Part shown: positions 24,450-33,562 of the stretch, one piece after another
Position numbering within the stretch: position 1 is the first letter of the stretch
Layout of the letters: every line of letters starts with the position of its first letter
From: Metasolibacillus meyeri
GTDB taxonomy: Bacteria > Bacillota > Bacilli > Bacillales_A > Planococcaceae
Length of the DNA: 54,446 bases
NCBI RefSeq assembly: GCF_003049505.1
Contig: NZ_PYWN01000035.1
Coordinates: 1 to 54,446 of the forward strand
Reading direction: 5' to 3'
Translations under genes and position numbers: made by a program
Notes under the pieces: generated by a model
Database searches by the model: none
The model's input: the letters and a program-made list of their open reading frames with translations, nothing else
Told to the model about the DNA's origin: nothing

Positions 24450-25394
24450 ATGACAAAATTCCCCTTCCCCTCAGATGGGAAACGTTACTATACATGGAAT
24501 CGCTATTTGCGTAATGAATTTGGACAAAAGGTGTATAAAGTTGCTTTAGATGCAGGCTTCGATTGTCCAAACCGCGACGGGACGGTTGCTTTTGGTGGCT
24601 GTACATTTTGCTCAGCAGCAGGCAGCGGTGATTTTGCTGGCAATAAAGTGGACCCCATTCCCGTACAATTCGAAAAAATTAAAGCGAAAATGCAGCATAA
24701 ATGGAAAGATGGCTTAACGATGGCTTATTTTCAAGCTTATACGAATACACATGCCCCACTAGAAGTACTAAAGGAAAAGTTTGAAGCTGCGCTTGCTTGT
24801 GAGGGTGTGATGGGTATCAGCATCGCCACACGTCCTGATTGCTTACCAGACGATGTTGTTGAATATTTAGCTGAATTAAATGAGCGTACGTATTTATGGG
24901 TGGAGCTCGGCTTACAAACGGTGCATGAAAAGACGGCGAATTTAATTAACCGCGCACACGATTATGCAACTTATATAGAAGGTGTAGAAAAGCTACGCCG
25001 CCATAATATTCGCATCGTCACACATATTATTAACGGCTTACCTTTGGAAACGTATGATATGATGCTAGAAACAGCACTTGAAGTAGCCAAGCTTGATGTA
25101 CAAGGTATTAAAATTCATTTACTACATTTATTAAAAGGCACGCCATTAGTGAAACAGTACGAAAAGGGCATGCTGCAATTTATGAATCAAGATGATTACA
25201 TAAAGCTCGTTGTTGATCAGCTCGAAGTACTTCCGCCCCATATGATTGTACATCGCATTACAGGCGACGGACCGATTGATTTAATGATAGGGCCGATGTG
25301 GAGCGTTAATAAATGGAGTGTGTTAAATGGGATTGATGCGGAATTAGACCGTCGAGATACATGGCAAAGTAAATTTTACGAGGTGAAGAAATGA
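24450..25394 (+). CDS. ytqA: Radical SAM protein YtqA (TIGR01212 type), tRNA modification
   Basis: The 314-residue radical SAM enzyme has its [4Fe-4S] cysteines in CPNRDGTVAFGGCTFCSAA, the elongated spacing of the YtqA/YhcC family. GISIATRPDCLPDD, LGLQTVHEKTANLINRAH and HLLHLLKGTPL follow. Recent work on B. subtilis assigns YtqA and YtqB to late steps of mnm5s2U synthesis in tRNA wobble uridine, under the name MnmL for YtqA (recalled, moderately sure). The start at 24450 has AAAGGAGTG 7 nt upstream; the frame is open to 24426. Its stop overlaps the ytqB start by 4 bp (ATGA), so the pair is translationally coupled. Confidence 0.9.
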   Translation: MTKFPFPSDGKRYYTWNRYLRNEFGQKVYKVALDAGFDCPNRDGTVAFGGCTFCSAAGSGDFAGNKVDPIPVQFEKIKAKMQHKWKDGLTMAYFQAYTNTHAPLEVLKEKFEAALACEGVMGISIATRPDCLPDDVVEYLAELNERTYLWVELGLQTVHEKTANLINRAHDYATYIEGVEKLRRHNIRIVTHIINGLPLETYDMMLETALEVAKLDVQGIKIHLLHLLKGTPLVKQYEKGMLQFMNQDDYIKLVVDQLEVLPPHMIVHRITGDGPIDLMIGPMWSVNKWSVLNGIDAELDRRDTWQSKFYEVKK

Positions 25395-25987
25395 AACTAC
25401 AACGTGTTTTACAATATGCGCAAAGCCTTTTAGCAGAGGCGATTCAAGAAGGTGATATCGCTGTAGATGCAACTGCAGGTAACGGACATGATACATTATT
25501 TTTAGCCAATTTAGTTGGCGACGACGGCTATGTCTATGCCTTTGATGTGCAAAAAGAGGCTGTCGATGCAACACTTCATCGCCTTCTCGATAATGCGCTA
25601 GAGCATCGTGCCCTCGTTTTAAAAGATGGACATGAAAATATCGCGAAATATGTCACAAAACCTGTAGCGGGTGCTATTTTCAATTTAGGCTATTTACCTG
25701 GCAGTGATCATTCCATTATTACGAAGCCAAATACGACGATTACTGCACTGGAAACCCTTCTGCAATTATTAAAAGTAGGCGGTATTATCGTGCTTGTTAT
25801 TTATCATGGGCATGAAGGCGGCGCAGAGGAACGCGATGAAGTGCTACGCTTTGTTAGCAGCTTACCACAAAAGTATGTGCATGTTTTGCGATATGAGTTT
25901 TTAAATCAACAAAACACCCCGCCGTTTGTTGTTGCCCTTGAAAAAGTGAAGGAAATGGATGATAACTACTCGCCAGTTCAAAAGTAA
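25391..25987 (+). CDS. ytqB: tRNA methyltransferase YtqB/MnmM
   Basis: The 198-residue class I methyltransferase carries the SAM motif DATAGNGHDTLFLA, YAFDVQKEAVDAT and FNLGYLPGSDHS (the NPPY-like catalytic loop of this family). A long C-terminal region, GGIIVLVIYHGHEGGAEERDEV, follows. YtqB of B. subtilis has been described as MnmM, which methylates 5-aminomethyl-2-thiouridine in tRNA. The start overlaps the ytqA stop by 4 bp. A hairpin about 80 bp downstream ends the unit. Confidence 0.9.
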   Translation: MKLQRVLQYAQSLLAEAIQEGDIAVDATAGNGHDTLFLANLVGDDGYVYAFDVQKEAVDATLHRLLDNALEHRALVLKDGHENIAKYVTKPVAGAIFNLGYLPGSDHSIITKPNTTITALETLLQLLKVGGIIVLVIYHGHEGGAEERDEVLRFVSSLPQKYVHVLRYEFLNQQNTPPFVVALEKVKEMDDNYSPVQK

Positions 25988-26070
25988 TGTTCGGTTTATT
26001 GAATAAGTGAATTCGTTCGATAAATAGCCATATTCGCTCATAAGATTCTCAAACTCGTCCAACCAAAAGA

Positions 26071-26106
26071 GGCTGTTCGAAAAGATGTTACTCTTTTCAA
26101 ACAGCC
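26071..26106. terminator. Terminator between ytqB and cydS
   Basis: GGCTGTT (26071-26077) and AACAGCC (26100-26106) enclose AAAAGA/TCTTTT. The stem lies between two converging units and can serve both, though T-runs are short. Confidence 0.6.
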
Positions 26107-26112
26107 CTGTTT

Positions 26113-26217
26113 CTATTCCTCATCCACCCAACTAGCACGTGTCGCAACGAAAAAAGCGGCTGCAACAGATACAATCACAACAAGAAAAGGTGCAACAAAT
26201 ATTAAAAAGTTACTCAC
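26113..26217 (-). CDS. cydS: Cytochrome bd oxidase small subunit CydS
   Basis: A 34-residue single-helix protein (MSNFLIFVAPFLVV...), GTG start at 26217 with AGGAGGG 8 nt upstream, stop at 26113. It lies 12 bp after the cydB stop. Length, hydrophobic core and an acidic end (WVDEE) match CydS of Geobacillus cytochrome bd, a single transmembrane subunit that packs against CydA. The strong ribosome binding site and conserved position make this tiny gene credible despite its size. It would be membrane-embedded and structural or stabilising. Confidence 0.82.
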   Translation of the reverse strand: MSNFLIFVAPFLVVIVSVAAAFFVATRASWVDEE

Positions 26218-26229
26218 TGTTTTGCCCTC

Positions 26230-27258
26230 CTATACATGATGATCAGATTTCCCTGATACATATTCTTTATTAAAGACAAACAAGCGGAACACTAAGTAGA
26301 GTGACGGTATTAATAAAGCTAGCCCTGCAATAAATACGACAACCAAGGCAATCGCCATCGCCTCATTCGTAAAGCTATCGTGAATTGTTAAATACGGATA
26401 GAGCAAATACGGATAATGTGAAACGCCATATGCAAAAAATGCTAACGCGAATTGGACAATGAGTAAGATGAGCGCCCAATTATAACGAATGCGTTTATAA
26501 ATGAAATACACCGTTCCAGCAAATAACAAGCCCGATAGCGCAAAGAGCCACCACACATCAAACATATTTTCATAATGCCAATTGTTTAATTGACGCATTT
26601 CGATAATAATACCGAAAGCACTCACAATTAAAGGCCCTGCCCAAATCAAGGCATATTTTCGCATCACTTCTGTTGCCTCACGCTCTCCAGCTTTATGCGC
26701 ATACCATGTTAAAAATACAGCGGAAATATACAGCACTGCCACAATCGACAGCACAACGATCGACCAAGATAATGGGCTAGCAAATAATGCACCATAATCA
26801 AGCTTCGGATGCCCGCTATCCATATTGACAAAGCCACCTTCTGAAATCGTTAAAACGACAGATAAAGCAGCGGGAATAAACAGCCCTGAAATTCCATAAG
26901 CAAGCGCATAGCCTTTATGTCCGCTCACACCGCTATACGCTTCGAATGCGTAGTAGCTACCGCGAATCGCTAATAAAATTAAAGCAATGGAGGCAGGGAC
27001 AATCAGTACCGTTCCATAATAGTAAGCCGTTTGTGGGAAAAAACCCACCACCCCGACAAAGAAAAATACTAAAAAAACATTGGTAATTTCCCAAACAGGT
27101 GATAAATAGCGCTTAATAATTTTCGTTAATGTTTGATGATTTCCTCGCAACAAGCTATAAGCATTGAAAAAACCTGCACCAAAATCAATGGAAGCAACAA
27201 TCACATAGCCAAACAAGAACAGCCATAACACAGATATACCTAATATTTCTAATGCCAT
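26230..27258 (-). CDS. cydB: Cytochrome d ubiquinol/menaquinol oxidase subunit II
   Basis: CydB is the second subunit of the bd-type quinol oxidase. The 342-residue protein has eight to nine membrane helices, begins ILGISVLWLFLFGYVIVASIDFGAG (typical CydB N-terminus with the conserved DFG), and contains SPVWEITNVFLVFFFVG. It overlaps cydA by 10 bp and is followed by cydS. The complex sits in the cytoplasmic membrane and reduces oxygen to water with high affinity, without proton pumping. Confidence 0.94.
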   Translation of the reverse strand: MALEILGISVLWLFLFGYVIVASIDFGAGFFNAYSLLRGNHQTLTKIIKRYLSPVWEITNVFLVFFFVGVVGFFPQTAYYYGTVLIVPASIALILLAIRGSYYAFEAYSGVSGHKGYALAYGISGLFIPAALSVVLTISEGGFVNMDSGHPKLDYGALFASPLSWSIVVLSIVAVLYISAVFLTWYAHKAGEREATEVMRKYALIWAGPLIVSAFGIIIEMRQLNNWHYENMFDVWWLFALSGLLFAGTVYFIYKRIRYNWALILLIVQFALAFFAYGVSHYPYLLYPYLTIHDSFTNEAMAIALVVVFIAGLALLIPSLYLVFRLFVFNKEYVSGKSDHHV

Positions 27259-28583
27259 GAGCCTTCACCATCCTGTCTTGAATTTAGTTCCTTGTCAATC
27301 GGATTATTTTTAAACATGCGATGTAAAATGACAACACTGCCGACACCTAAAATAAAGTACACGACTGCAAAGGCAATAAATAAATATTCAACACCAGTTG
27401 CCGTTGTAGCCCCTTCAGCTGTGCGCATAATGCCATATAAAATCCATGGTTGACGCCCCATTTCTGCCAACCACCAGCCTGCTTCTATTGCAATAACTGA
27501 TAGCGGTCCACCTAGTACAATGAGCCATCTAAACCATCTTGCCTCAACGAAAGACCAGCTTCGCCATTTGCCGAGCACAAATATAGCGGATAATAAAATC
27601 ATAAAGACACCGATTGAAACCATAATATCAAAGAAATAATGAATAATAAGAGGTGGATGCTCATCTTCTGGGAATTGGTCAAGCCCGATAACTTCGGCAT
27701 TAAAATCTGTATGTGATAAAAAGCTTAGCATTTTCGGTAAACGAAGTTCATATTTGATTTCGCCGTCATCTAGCACACCGAATAAAATTAAATCAGCTCC
27801 TTCTTCCGTTTCGAAATGCCATTCTGCCGCCGCTAGCTTTTCAGGCTGATATTCCGCTAAATACTTCGCTGAAAAGTCGCCAACGACCGCTGAAGCAAGT
27901 GCAAAAATCAACCCTAGCTTCATCGTTAAAACGAGCGCTTTTTTATGATAAACATGATTTTCCCCACGCAATAATTTGTATGCAGCAATTGCTGCAAGGA
28001 TAAATGCTACCGTCATAAAGGCCGTTGTTAAAACATGTCCAACTTTTGTCGGCATTGCTGGTGTAAACATCGCCATAAATGGCTGAATATCAATTAATGC
28101 ATCCCCCTTTACCGTAAAGCCTTGCGGTGCATTCATAAAACTATTGACAATCGTAATAAAAAGAGCGGACATGGCAGCACCAATACTCACAGGAATTAAC
28201 AGTAACATATGATATTTCGGGTTTTTAAAGCGATCCCACGTGTATAAATAAATACCGAGGAAAATCGCCTCAAAGAAGAACGCGAACGTTTCCATAAATA
28301 ATGGTATCGCAATCACTTGCCCAGCTACTTCCATAAACTGTGGCCATAATAATGATAGCTGCAAACCAATAATCGTCCCTGTCACAACACCAACAGCAAC
28401 GGTAATTGTATAGCCACGTGCCCAGCGTCTGGCCATCATCGTATAATGCATATCATTTTTCTTATAACCTACATATTGTGCAATTAAAATCATTAACGGC
28501 ACGCCGACGCCAATCGTTGCAAAAATAATATGGAACGATAACGTAAGCTCCGTTAATGCTCTACTCCAAAAAACAGAATCCAC
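27249..28583 (-). CDS. cydA: Cytochrome d oxidase subunit I
   Basis: CydA carries the quinol site and the three hemes (b558, b595, d). Visible are the N-terminal heme-ligand histidine in LSFHIIFATIG, the second histidine in KVGHVLTTAFM, and the conserved GWWLAEMGRQPW motif. The Q-loop is short and unusual in containing FETEEGADLILFG, consistent with the short-Q-loop type of Gram-positive enzymes. I prefer the GTG at 28583 (residues DSVFWSRAL follow) because AAAGGAG is 8 nt upstream; the GTG at 28592 overlaps that site. The electron donor is expected to be menaquinol, in keeping with menE at the right end of the window. Confidence 0.94.
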   Translation of the reverse strand: MDSVFWSRALTELTLSFHIIFATIGVGVPLMILIAQYVGYKKNDMHYTMMARRWARGYTITVAVGVVTGTIIGLQLSLLWPQFMEVAGQVIAIPLFMETFAFFFEAIFLGIYLYTWDRFKNPKYHMLLLIPVSIGAAMSALFITIVNSFMNAPQGFTVKGDALIDIQPFMAMFTPAMPTKVGHVLTTAFMTVAFILAAIAAYKLLRGENHVYHKKALVLTMKLGLIFALASAVVGDFSAKYLAEYQPEKLAAAEWHFETEEGADLILFGVLDDGEIKYELRLPKMLSFLSHTDFNAEVIGLDQFPEDEHPPLIIHYFFDIMVSIGVFMILLSAIFVLGKWRSWSFVEARWFRWLIVLGGPLSVIAIEAGWWLAEMGRQPWILYGIMRTAEGATTATGVEYLFIAFAVVYFILGVGSVVILHRMFKNNPIDKELNSRQDGEGSWH

Positions 28584-28905
28584 TTCCCTCACTCCTTTAT
28601 TTTGATTCAGCAGATATCACAGATTTTCTAACATGCACTCGAAAAATCTGCACGCAATGACTGATTGATTAACTAATTTGCTTTCATCGTAGCACTAATT
28701 ATAACGGTAATCTATTTTAGTCGCTTTGCTTTCACATGTATTCACATATTCGACATACAGAAATTTGTCACAAAACGCATAAAACCACTACGAACACAAG
28801 TGTATTCCTTTCCAAAAGTCACAAACTTAGTATACCTTTAAATAGTAGTTAATTGTCAGAATTGTTTGTGTGCCTGGCACTCACACAAATTAAGGAGGGT
28901 ACAAC
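28584..28905. promoter_or_regulatory. Divergent cydA/cydD control region
   Basis: About 320 bp separate two divergent respiratory operons. I see a hairpin-like pair (GCAGATTTTT with GAAAATCTG, near 28619-28653), the direct repeats TTCACATGTATTCACAT (28731-28747) and two TCACAAA boxes (28768, 28819). No clean Rex palindrome (TTGTGAA...TTCACAA) was found. A REP-like copy abuts the cydD ribosome binding site. Confidence 0.4.
28865..28891. repeat. REP-like repeat, copy 3 (upstream of cydD)
   Basis: TTTGTGTGCCTGGCACTCAC centres on the core GTGCCTGGCAC (28870-28880) and ends 3 bp before the cydD Shine-Dalgarno AGGAGGG. Inserted here, the hairpin would lie in the 5' untranslated leader. Confidence 0.65.
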
Positions 28906-30543
28906 ATGACATGGTTAAAACAACTGGCATTTTCAGAAAAAAAATATATCGCATGCTTTATATTTTTTAGCTTATTGATTGCAGGGGCAATTATTGGACA
29001 AGCATATAGTATTGTCAAAATCGTTGATAGCGTCTTTATCGACAAATCATCCTTTGAGGCAATACTGCCGTATGCTGCGCTTTTAGCAGGAGCGATTTGT
29101 GTGAGACTTGCGGCACAAGCTTCTATGCAGCTGACAGCTAACCGCTATGCAGGAAATGTGAAAACGAAGGTGCGTCAGCAATTAATGGCACATTGGTCTA
29201 CACCAACTTCCAAACCTGCTGGTGAAAAAATTGCGATTTTACAGCATACTGTTCAGGAGTTGCATGCTTATTATGCGCAGTATATTCCGCAATTTATTAA
29301 AACATTGACGTTACCAGCGGTCATCGTCATCACGCTATTTTTTGTACATCCAACAAGTGCCATTATTATGCTAATTACGGCACCTTTTATTCCTTTAACT
29401 TATATTTTAATCGGTATTCAAACAAAGGCAAAGTCGGAGCAGCAGCTGACGAAAATGAATCGCTTTTCAAGCACATTTTTAGAAATGCTCTACGGCTTGC
29501 AAACATTAAAATTATTTGGCAAAGCACATGAGCAGGAGCACAAATTAAATGAGCATAATAGACAATTTTCAATCGCAACATTAAGCGTTTTGAAAATCGC
29601 CTTTGCTTCTACTTTATTTATTGAGCTTATTACAACACTTGGTATTGGTCTAGTCGCACTAGAAATCGGCTTTCGCATGATTGTCTTCCAAACGCTTGCC
29701 TTTGCGCCTGCCTTTTTCGTTTTAACAGTAGCACCTGAATATTATCAATCATTAAAGGAGCTTGGTGCCGCCTTTCATACAGGGCGCGGGAGCTTAGCAG
29801 CAGCCGAAATTTTACAGGAAGCATTATACGAACCAAAACGTGAGCCAATTTGGGGAACAGAGGCTTTTTCTGAAGCACCTTCCCTTACATTAAAAGATGC
29901 TTCTATTCAATACGAGCAACAAACAATTGGACCTATCACCTTGACGGTTCCATCAAAACAAACCATCGCCATTATCGGACCATCTGGACATGGGAAAACA
30001 ACGATTTTGCATATGCTTGCAGGATTAATCAAGCCTGATACGGGGCAGCTACTAATTGATAGTAAAGCGCAATCTAGAATAGAAGAACAAAAGTGGCGCC
30101 AAGAGATGATGCTCGTCGCGCAAAGACCATATTTATTTGCCGCAACATTGCGAGAAAATTTGCAAATGGGCAAAGATTACTCAGAGGAGCACTTGCTCGA
30201 AGCCTTACAGCAAGTGCAACTTATAGCATGGTTTAAGCAACTTGCAAATGGCTTGGACACAAAAATTGGCGAAGGTGGGCTCGGCTTATCAGGTGGCGAG
30301 CAGCAACGCATTGCGTTAGCAAGAGCTTGGTTAAAAAAACCTTCTGTTTTATTGTTAGACGAACCGACTGCCGCGCTTGATGTCAAAACAGCGGAAGCCG
30401 TTCATCAACTAATTCAGCAATTTCATCATCATAGTACCGTCGTTATTGTCGCACATCGCTACGAAAGCATCGCACATGCAGATATCATTTACGAAGTCCG
30501 AAATGGACAACTGAAAAGAGGTGAAACATCATGTGGCAAATGA
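28906..30543 (+). CDS. cydD: Thiol-reductant ABC exporter subunit CydD
   Basis: The 545-residue fused ABC exporter half has six membrane helices (about 1-310) and a nucleotide-binding domain. Walker A is GPSGHGKTT, the Q-loop is VAQRPYLFA, the signature is LSGGEQQR, Walker B is VLLLDEPTAALD, and the switch histidine is in VAHRYE. With CydC it exports cysteine/glutathione-type reductants (family knowledge) and is required for cytochrome bd assembly. The gene has AAGGAGGG 7 nt before ATG and overlaps cydC by 13 bp. It is divergent from cydABS, which supports the assignment. Confidence 0.92.
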   Translation: MTWLKQLAFSEKKYIACFIFFSLLIAGAIIGQAYSIVKIVDSVFIDKSSFEAILPYAALLAGAICVRLAAQASMQLTANRYAGNVKTKVRQQLMAHWSTPTSKPAGEKIAILQHTVQELHAYYAQYIPQFIKTLTLPAVIVITLFFVHPTSAIIMLITAPFIPLTYILIGIQTKAKSEQQLTKMNRFSSTFLEMLYGLQTLKLFGKAHEQEHKLNEHNRQFSIATLSVLKIAFASTLFIELITTLGIGLVALEIGFRMIVFQTLAFAPAFFVLTVAPEYYQSLKELGAAFHTGRGSLAAAEILQEALYEPKREPIWGTEAFSEAPSLTLKDASIQYEQQTIGPITLTVPSKQTIAIIGPSGHGKTTILHMLAGLIKPDTGQLLIDSKAQSRIEEQKWRQEMMLVAQRPYLFAATLRENLQMGKDYSEEHLLEALQQVQLIAWFKQLANGLDTKIGEGGLGLSGGEQQRIALARAWLKKPSVLLLDEPTAALDVKTAEAVHQLIQQFHHHSTVVIVAHRYESIAHADIIYEVRNGQLKRGETSCGK

Positions 30544-32165
30544 TTGTAAGTGAAAAAAAAGATTTTTTATTCGCCTTGTTAGCTGGAACGATTAGCGGCT
30601 TAACAGCGGTCGCACTATTTGCCCAAAGCGGCTTTTTAATTTCCAAAGCTGCCTTATTGCCACCGTTTTATATTATTTTAATTTTAACCGCCTTTTTAAA
30701 GCTGTTCGGTGTTGCTAAATCTGCTAGTAAATATGCGGAACGCTATATATCACATCGCGTCACATTTTCCCTGCTGGAAAAAGTTCGTATCCGCTTTTTT
30801 CAAAGCTTGCAGCCACATGCACATGCTTTACTTTCAAGTTACCGAGGCGGCGATTTATTAACACGTATGACGAAGGATGTTGATACATTACAGCAATATT
30901 TTTTACGTGTTGCTTATCCACCGCTCGTTGCATTGCTCGTCTTTTTCGGCACGATGCTATTTACGGTTTGGTTTTCTGTTTGGATTACTTTACTGTTACT
31001 AATAAGCGTCCTACTGTGCACCGTTATTTTGCCTGTCCTTTGGCAAAAAAAGAAAGAAGCGACGAGTCAGCAGCTCTATACCGAAAGCTTAACCGAATAT
31101 TTTTATGGCTTAACCGATTTAACGGTAGCTGGGCAACGTCCTGCTTCGGAGCAAGCACTTCAACAATTGAGCGTCGACTTTGAGCAAGATTTGCAAAACG
31201 AGGAAAAGCAAGCGCTTCAAGCACAACTTGTCAATCAAGCGATCGCCTTATTAACCGCCTTTGCTGTCGTTATGCTTGGTGCTTATTTCGTAACAACAGG
31301 CGCTTTAGATGGGCTTTATTTAGCGATGCTGTTGTTAATTGCCTTAACCGTTTTTGAGGTGGCGATTCCACTCGGCACGGTCCCTTTGCATAAAGCAAAG
31401 ACAAAAGAAGCGTTTAATCGTTTGACGGCATTTAATAGCACAACAATACCAACACAAGCTTTACAGCAAGACAAATTGCACTCGTTGCAAGCAGATAAAC
31501 TAAGCTATCGCTATCCAAATAGCGAATTTCAAGCATTACGCGACGTCTCATTTACGATAACAAAAGGTGAAAAAATTGCCATCATAGGACCAAGTGGTGC
31601 TGGAAAATCGACACTTTTCCAATTGCTGATTCAAAATTTACAGCCAAGTGTAGGTAATATTTTATGGAATGGACAAAAAACCGCACAAATTCAACATGAA
31701 GAGCTATGGGCTCAAATGGGCATTATGTTGCAGCACAACCACTTCTTTAGCGGCACTGTACGGGAAAATTTATTAAGTGACCAAGAAGATGCACATATGG
31801 AGGAGCTGTTAACTAAATTGCAGCTACCCTTTTCACTTGAACAAGAGGTTTTAGAAAATGCGCGCAATTTATCTGGAGGAGAACAGCAACGTTTAGCGCT
31901 TGCTCGTGTACTATTACGCGACGTACCTATCTATTTATTAGATGAGCCATTTGCTCATTTAGATAGCAATTTAACAGCGCATTGTACCGATTTGTTATTA
32001 GCATCACCCCAAACCATTGTTTGCGTTACACATAAGCTCGATGCACTTGCACATTTTGATCGTATTTTTGTCATTCATGAACACCAACTGGTAGAAATCG
32101 GTCACTACGATGATTTAATCGAAAAACAAGGCATTTTTTATTACATGCAAAAACTATCAACATAA
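30531..32165 (+). CDS. cydC: Thiol-reductant ABC exporter subunit CydC
   Basis: The 544-residue partner of CydD has an N-terminal six-helix domain with the YISHRVTFSLLEKVRIRFF coupling region. The ATPase domain has GPSGAGKST (Walker A), MLQHNHFFSG (Q-loop), LSGGEQQR (signature), IYLLDEPFAHLD (Walker B) and the switch H in VTHKLD. The start overlaps the end of cydD, and GAGGTG lies about 8 nt upstream. The heterodimer sits in the cytoplasmic membrane. A hairpin terminator begins at the stop codon. Confidence 0.92.
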   Translation: MWQMIVSEKKDFLFALLAGTISGLTAVALFAQSGFLISKAALLPPFYIILILTAFLKLFGVAKSASKYAERYISHRVTFSLLEKVRIRFFQSLQPHAHALLSSYRGGDLLTRMTKDVDTLQQYFLRVAYPPLVALLVFFGTMLFTVWFSVWITLLLLISVLLCTVILPVLWQKKKEATSQQLYTESLTEYFYGLTDLTVAGQRPASEQALQQLSVDFEQDLQNEEKQALQAQLVNQAIALLTAFAVVMLGAYFVTTGALDGLYLAMLLLIALTVFEVAIPLGTVPLHKAKTKEAFNRLTAFNSTTIPTQALQQDKLHSLQADKLSYRYPNSEFQALRDVSFTITKGEKIAIIGPSGAGKSTLFQLLIQNLQPSVGNILWNGQKTAQIQHEELWAQMGIMLQHNHFFSGTVRENLLSDQEDAHMEELLTKLQLPFSLEQEVLENARNLSGGEQQRLALARVLLRDVPIYLLDEPFAHLDSNLTAHCTDLLLASPQTIVCVTHKLDALAHFDRIFVIHEHQLVEIGHYDDLIEKQGIFYYMQKLST

Positions 32166-32193
32166 AAGCAGTTGTCAGACGACTGCTTTTATG
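32161..32193 (+). terminator. Terminator of cydDC
   Basis: CATAAAAGCAGT (32161-32172) pairs with ACTGCTTTTATG (32182-32193). The stem starts inside the cydC stop codon region and ends with TTAGG, so the U-tract is within the stem. Confidence 0.65.
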
Positions 32194-32204
32194 TTAGGAT
32201 AGCA

Positions 32205-32300
32205 AATGTATAACCTCAATAATATGGTTTGAGGGTCTCTACCAGAAACCGTAAACTTCTGATTACAAAAATTTTTATTTTTGTAATCAGGAGTTTTTTT
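32205..32300 (+). promoter_or_regulatory. Adenine-type purine riboswitch with terminator
   Basis: The aptamer shows the conserved purine-riboswitch elements: ATAATATGGTTTGAGG (P2/L2), GTCTCTACCAGAAACCGTAAAC (junction and L3) and TTCTGATTAC. The pyrimidine in GATTAC is T rather than the C seen in guanine sensors, which specifies adenine. An intrinsic terminator (stem CTTCTGATTACAAAAA with TTTTTGTAATCAGGAG, 32256-32293, then T7) shares sequence with P1. Adenine binding should therefore free the downstream gene, as for B. subtilis pbuE. Confidence 0.93.
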
Positions 32301-32325
32301 ATTTTTATAGGAAAGGATTGATTAA

Positions 32326-33498
32326 ATGAATTGGAGAGTCTATATTCTTGCAATTACTGCATTTGCAGTCGGTTTAGTTGAATTAATTGTAGGAGGTATT
32401 TTGCCTAGTATTGCAGAGGATTTAAACGTGTCAATTGCCACAGCAGGACAGTTGATTAGCGTTTTTGCCTTTATCTATGCATTATCTGCCCCACTACTGT
32501 TATCATTAACAGCGAAAATAGAAAGAAAGCAGCTATTTATTATTTCATTAGTCATCTTCGCTTTAAGTAACTTAATGATGTATGTAAGTCCAACATTTAC
32601 AATTGTGATGATTGCTCGTATTATTTCTGCGATGAGCACAGCACTCGTTATTGTTTTATCACTGACAGTTGCAGCGAAAATCGTTGAGCCGCGCTATCGT
32701 GCAAAAGCACTTAGCTATGTTTTTATCGGCGTTAGCTCGGCGCTTGTCATCGGTGTCCCGTTAGGAATCTTCATTACAGAATCATTTGGCTGGCGCTCCG
32801 TCTTTTTAGGAATTGCGGTATTATCCGTTTTATCGATTATTTTAAATATTGTTTTCCTAGAAAGAATGCCTGTTGCTGAAATTATTCCGTTAAAGGAACA
32901 AATAAAATCATTAGCGAATGTGAAAATTTTAAGCGCACAATTTACAACATTGTTTATGCTAGCAGGACATTATATGCTGTATGCTTATTTAACAGCATTT
33001 TTAGTAGAGGCCTTTGATTTAAGCGCCTCTTGGATTAGCGCTTGTTATTTATTATTCGGTGTTTCCTCAGTTAGCGGTAATGCGCTGGGAGGCTGGCTAA
33101 ATGATAAGCTTGGTACGAAAAAAACGATTCTATTTGTTGTTGCATCATTTGCTATTGTGCTACTTCTTATTCCATTTACAATCGTTTCACTACCATTATT
33201 TTTAATCGTCACAGTATTTTGGGGTGCTTTGAGCTGGGCATTAACACCGCCTTTACAAGCGTATTTAATTCAAATTGCACCGAAAACATCCGATGTTCAA
33301 CAAAGCCTTAATACCGCTGCATTGCAAATTGGGATTGCAATCGGCTCAGCAGTTGGTGGCATCGTATTCACTTTCACTGCATCAGCTATTTACTTATCGA
33401 CATTCGGCGCTATTTTTGCTATAGCCGCTTTAGTCTGTGCAGCAATTTCATTAAAAGGCTTGTCGACATCACAATCGCAAGAACAGCATATTAGTTAA
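32326..33498 (+). CDS. pbuE: Purine efflux pump PbuE (MFS)
   Basis: The 390-residue MFS protein with twelve helices has AFAVGLVELIVGGILPSIAEDL at the N-terminus, typical of the AraJ/PbuE (DHA1) branch. SLTVAAKIVEPRYRAKAL, GVPLGIFI and SSVSGNALGGWLNDKLG are further markers. In B. subtilis, PbuE (YdhL) exports adenine, hypoxanthine and nucleosides and is switched on by an adenine riboswitch. The same riboswitch sits directly upstream here, which makes the assignment strong. AAAGGA lies about 8 nt before ATG. It appears to be transcribed alone. Confidence 0.92.
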   Translation: MNWRVYILAITAFAVGLVELIVGGILPSIAEDLNVSIATAGQLISVFAFIYALSAPLLLSLTAKIERKQLFIISLVIFALSNLMMYVSPTFTIVMIARIISAMSTALVIVLSLTVAAKIVEPRYRAKALSYVFIGVSSALVIGVPLGIFITESFGWRSVFLGIAVLSVLSIILNIVFLERMPVAEIIPLKEQIKSLANVKILSAQFTTLFMLAGHYMLYAYLTAFLVEAFDLSASWISACYLLFGVSSVSGNALGGWLNDKLGTKKTILFVVASFAIVLLLIPFTIVSLPLFLIVTVFWGALSWALTPPLQAYLIQIAPKTSDVQQSLNTAALQIGIAIGSAVGGIVFTFTASAIYLSTFGAIFAIAALVCAAISLKGLSTSQSQEQHIS

Positions 33499-33505
33499 CT
33501 CTTGC

Positions 33506-33549
33506 AAAAAAACTACCAAAAGCAGCCTACAGCTACTTTTGGTAGTTTT
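33506..33549. terminator. Bidirectional terminator pbuE/alsT
   Basis: AAAACTACCAAAAG pairs with CTTTTGGTAGTTTT, with A/T-rich tails on both sides, between two converging genes. Confidence 0.85.
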
Positions 33550-33562
33550 CTCTTATGATGAT

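Noticed and set aside
28584-28905. Rex operator upstream of cydA
   Set aside because: TTCACAT and TCACAAA boxes are present but do not form the TTGTGAA(N)TTCACAA palindrome.
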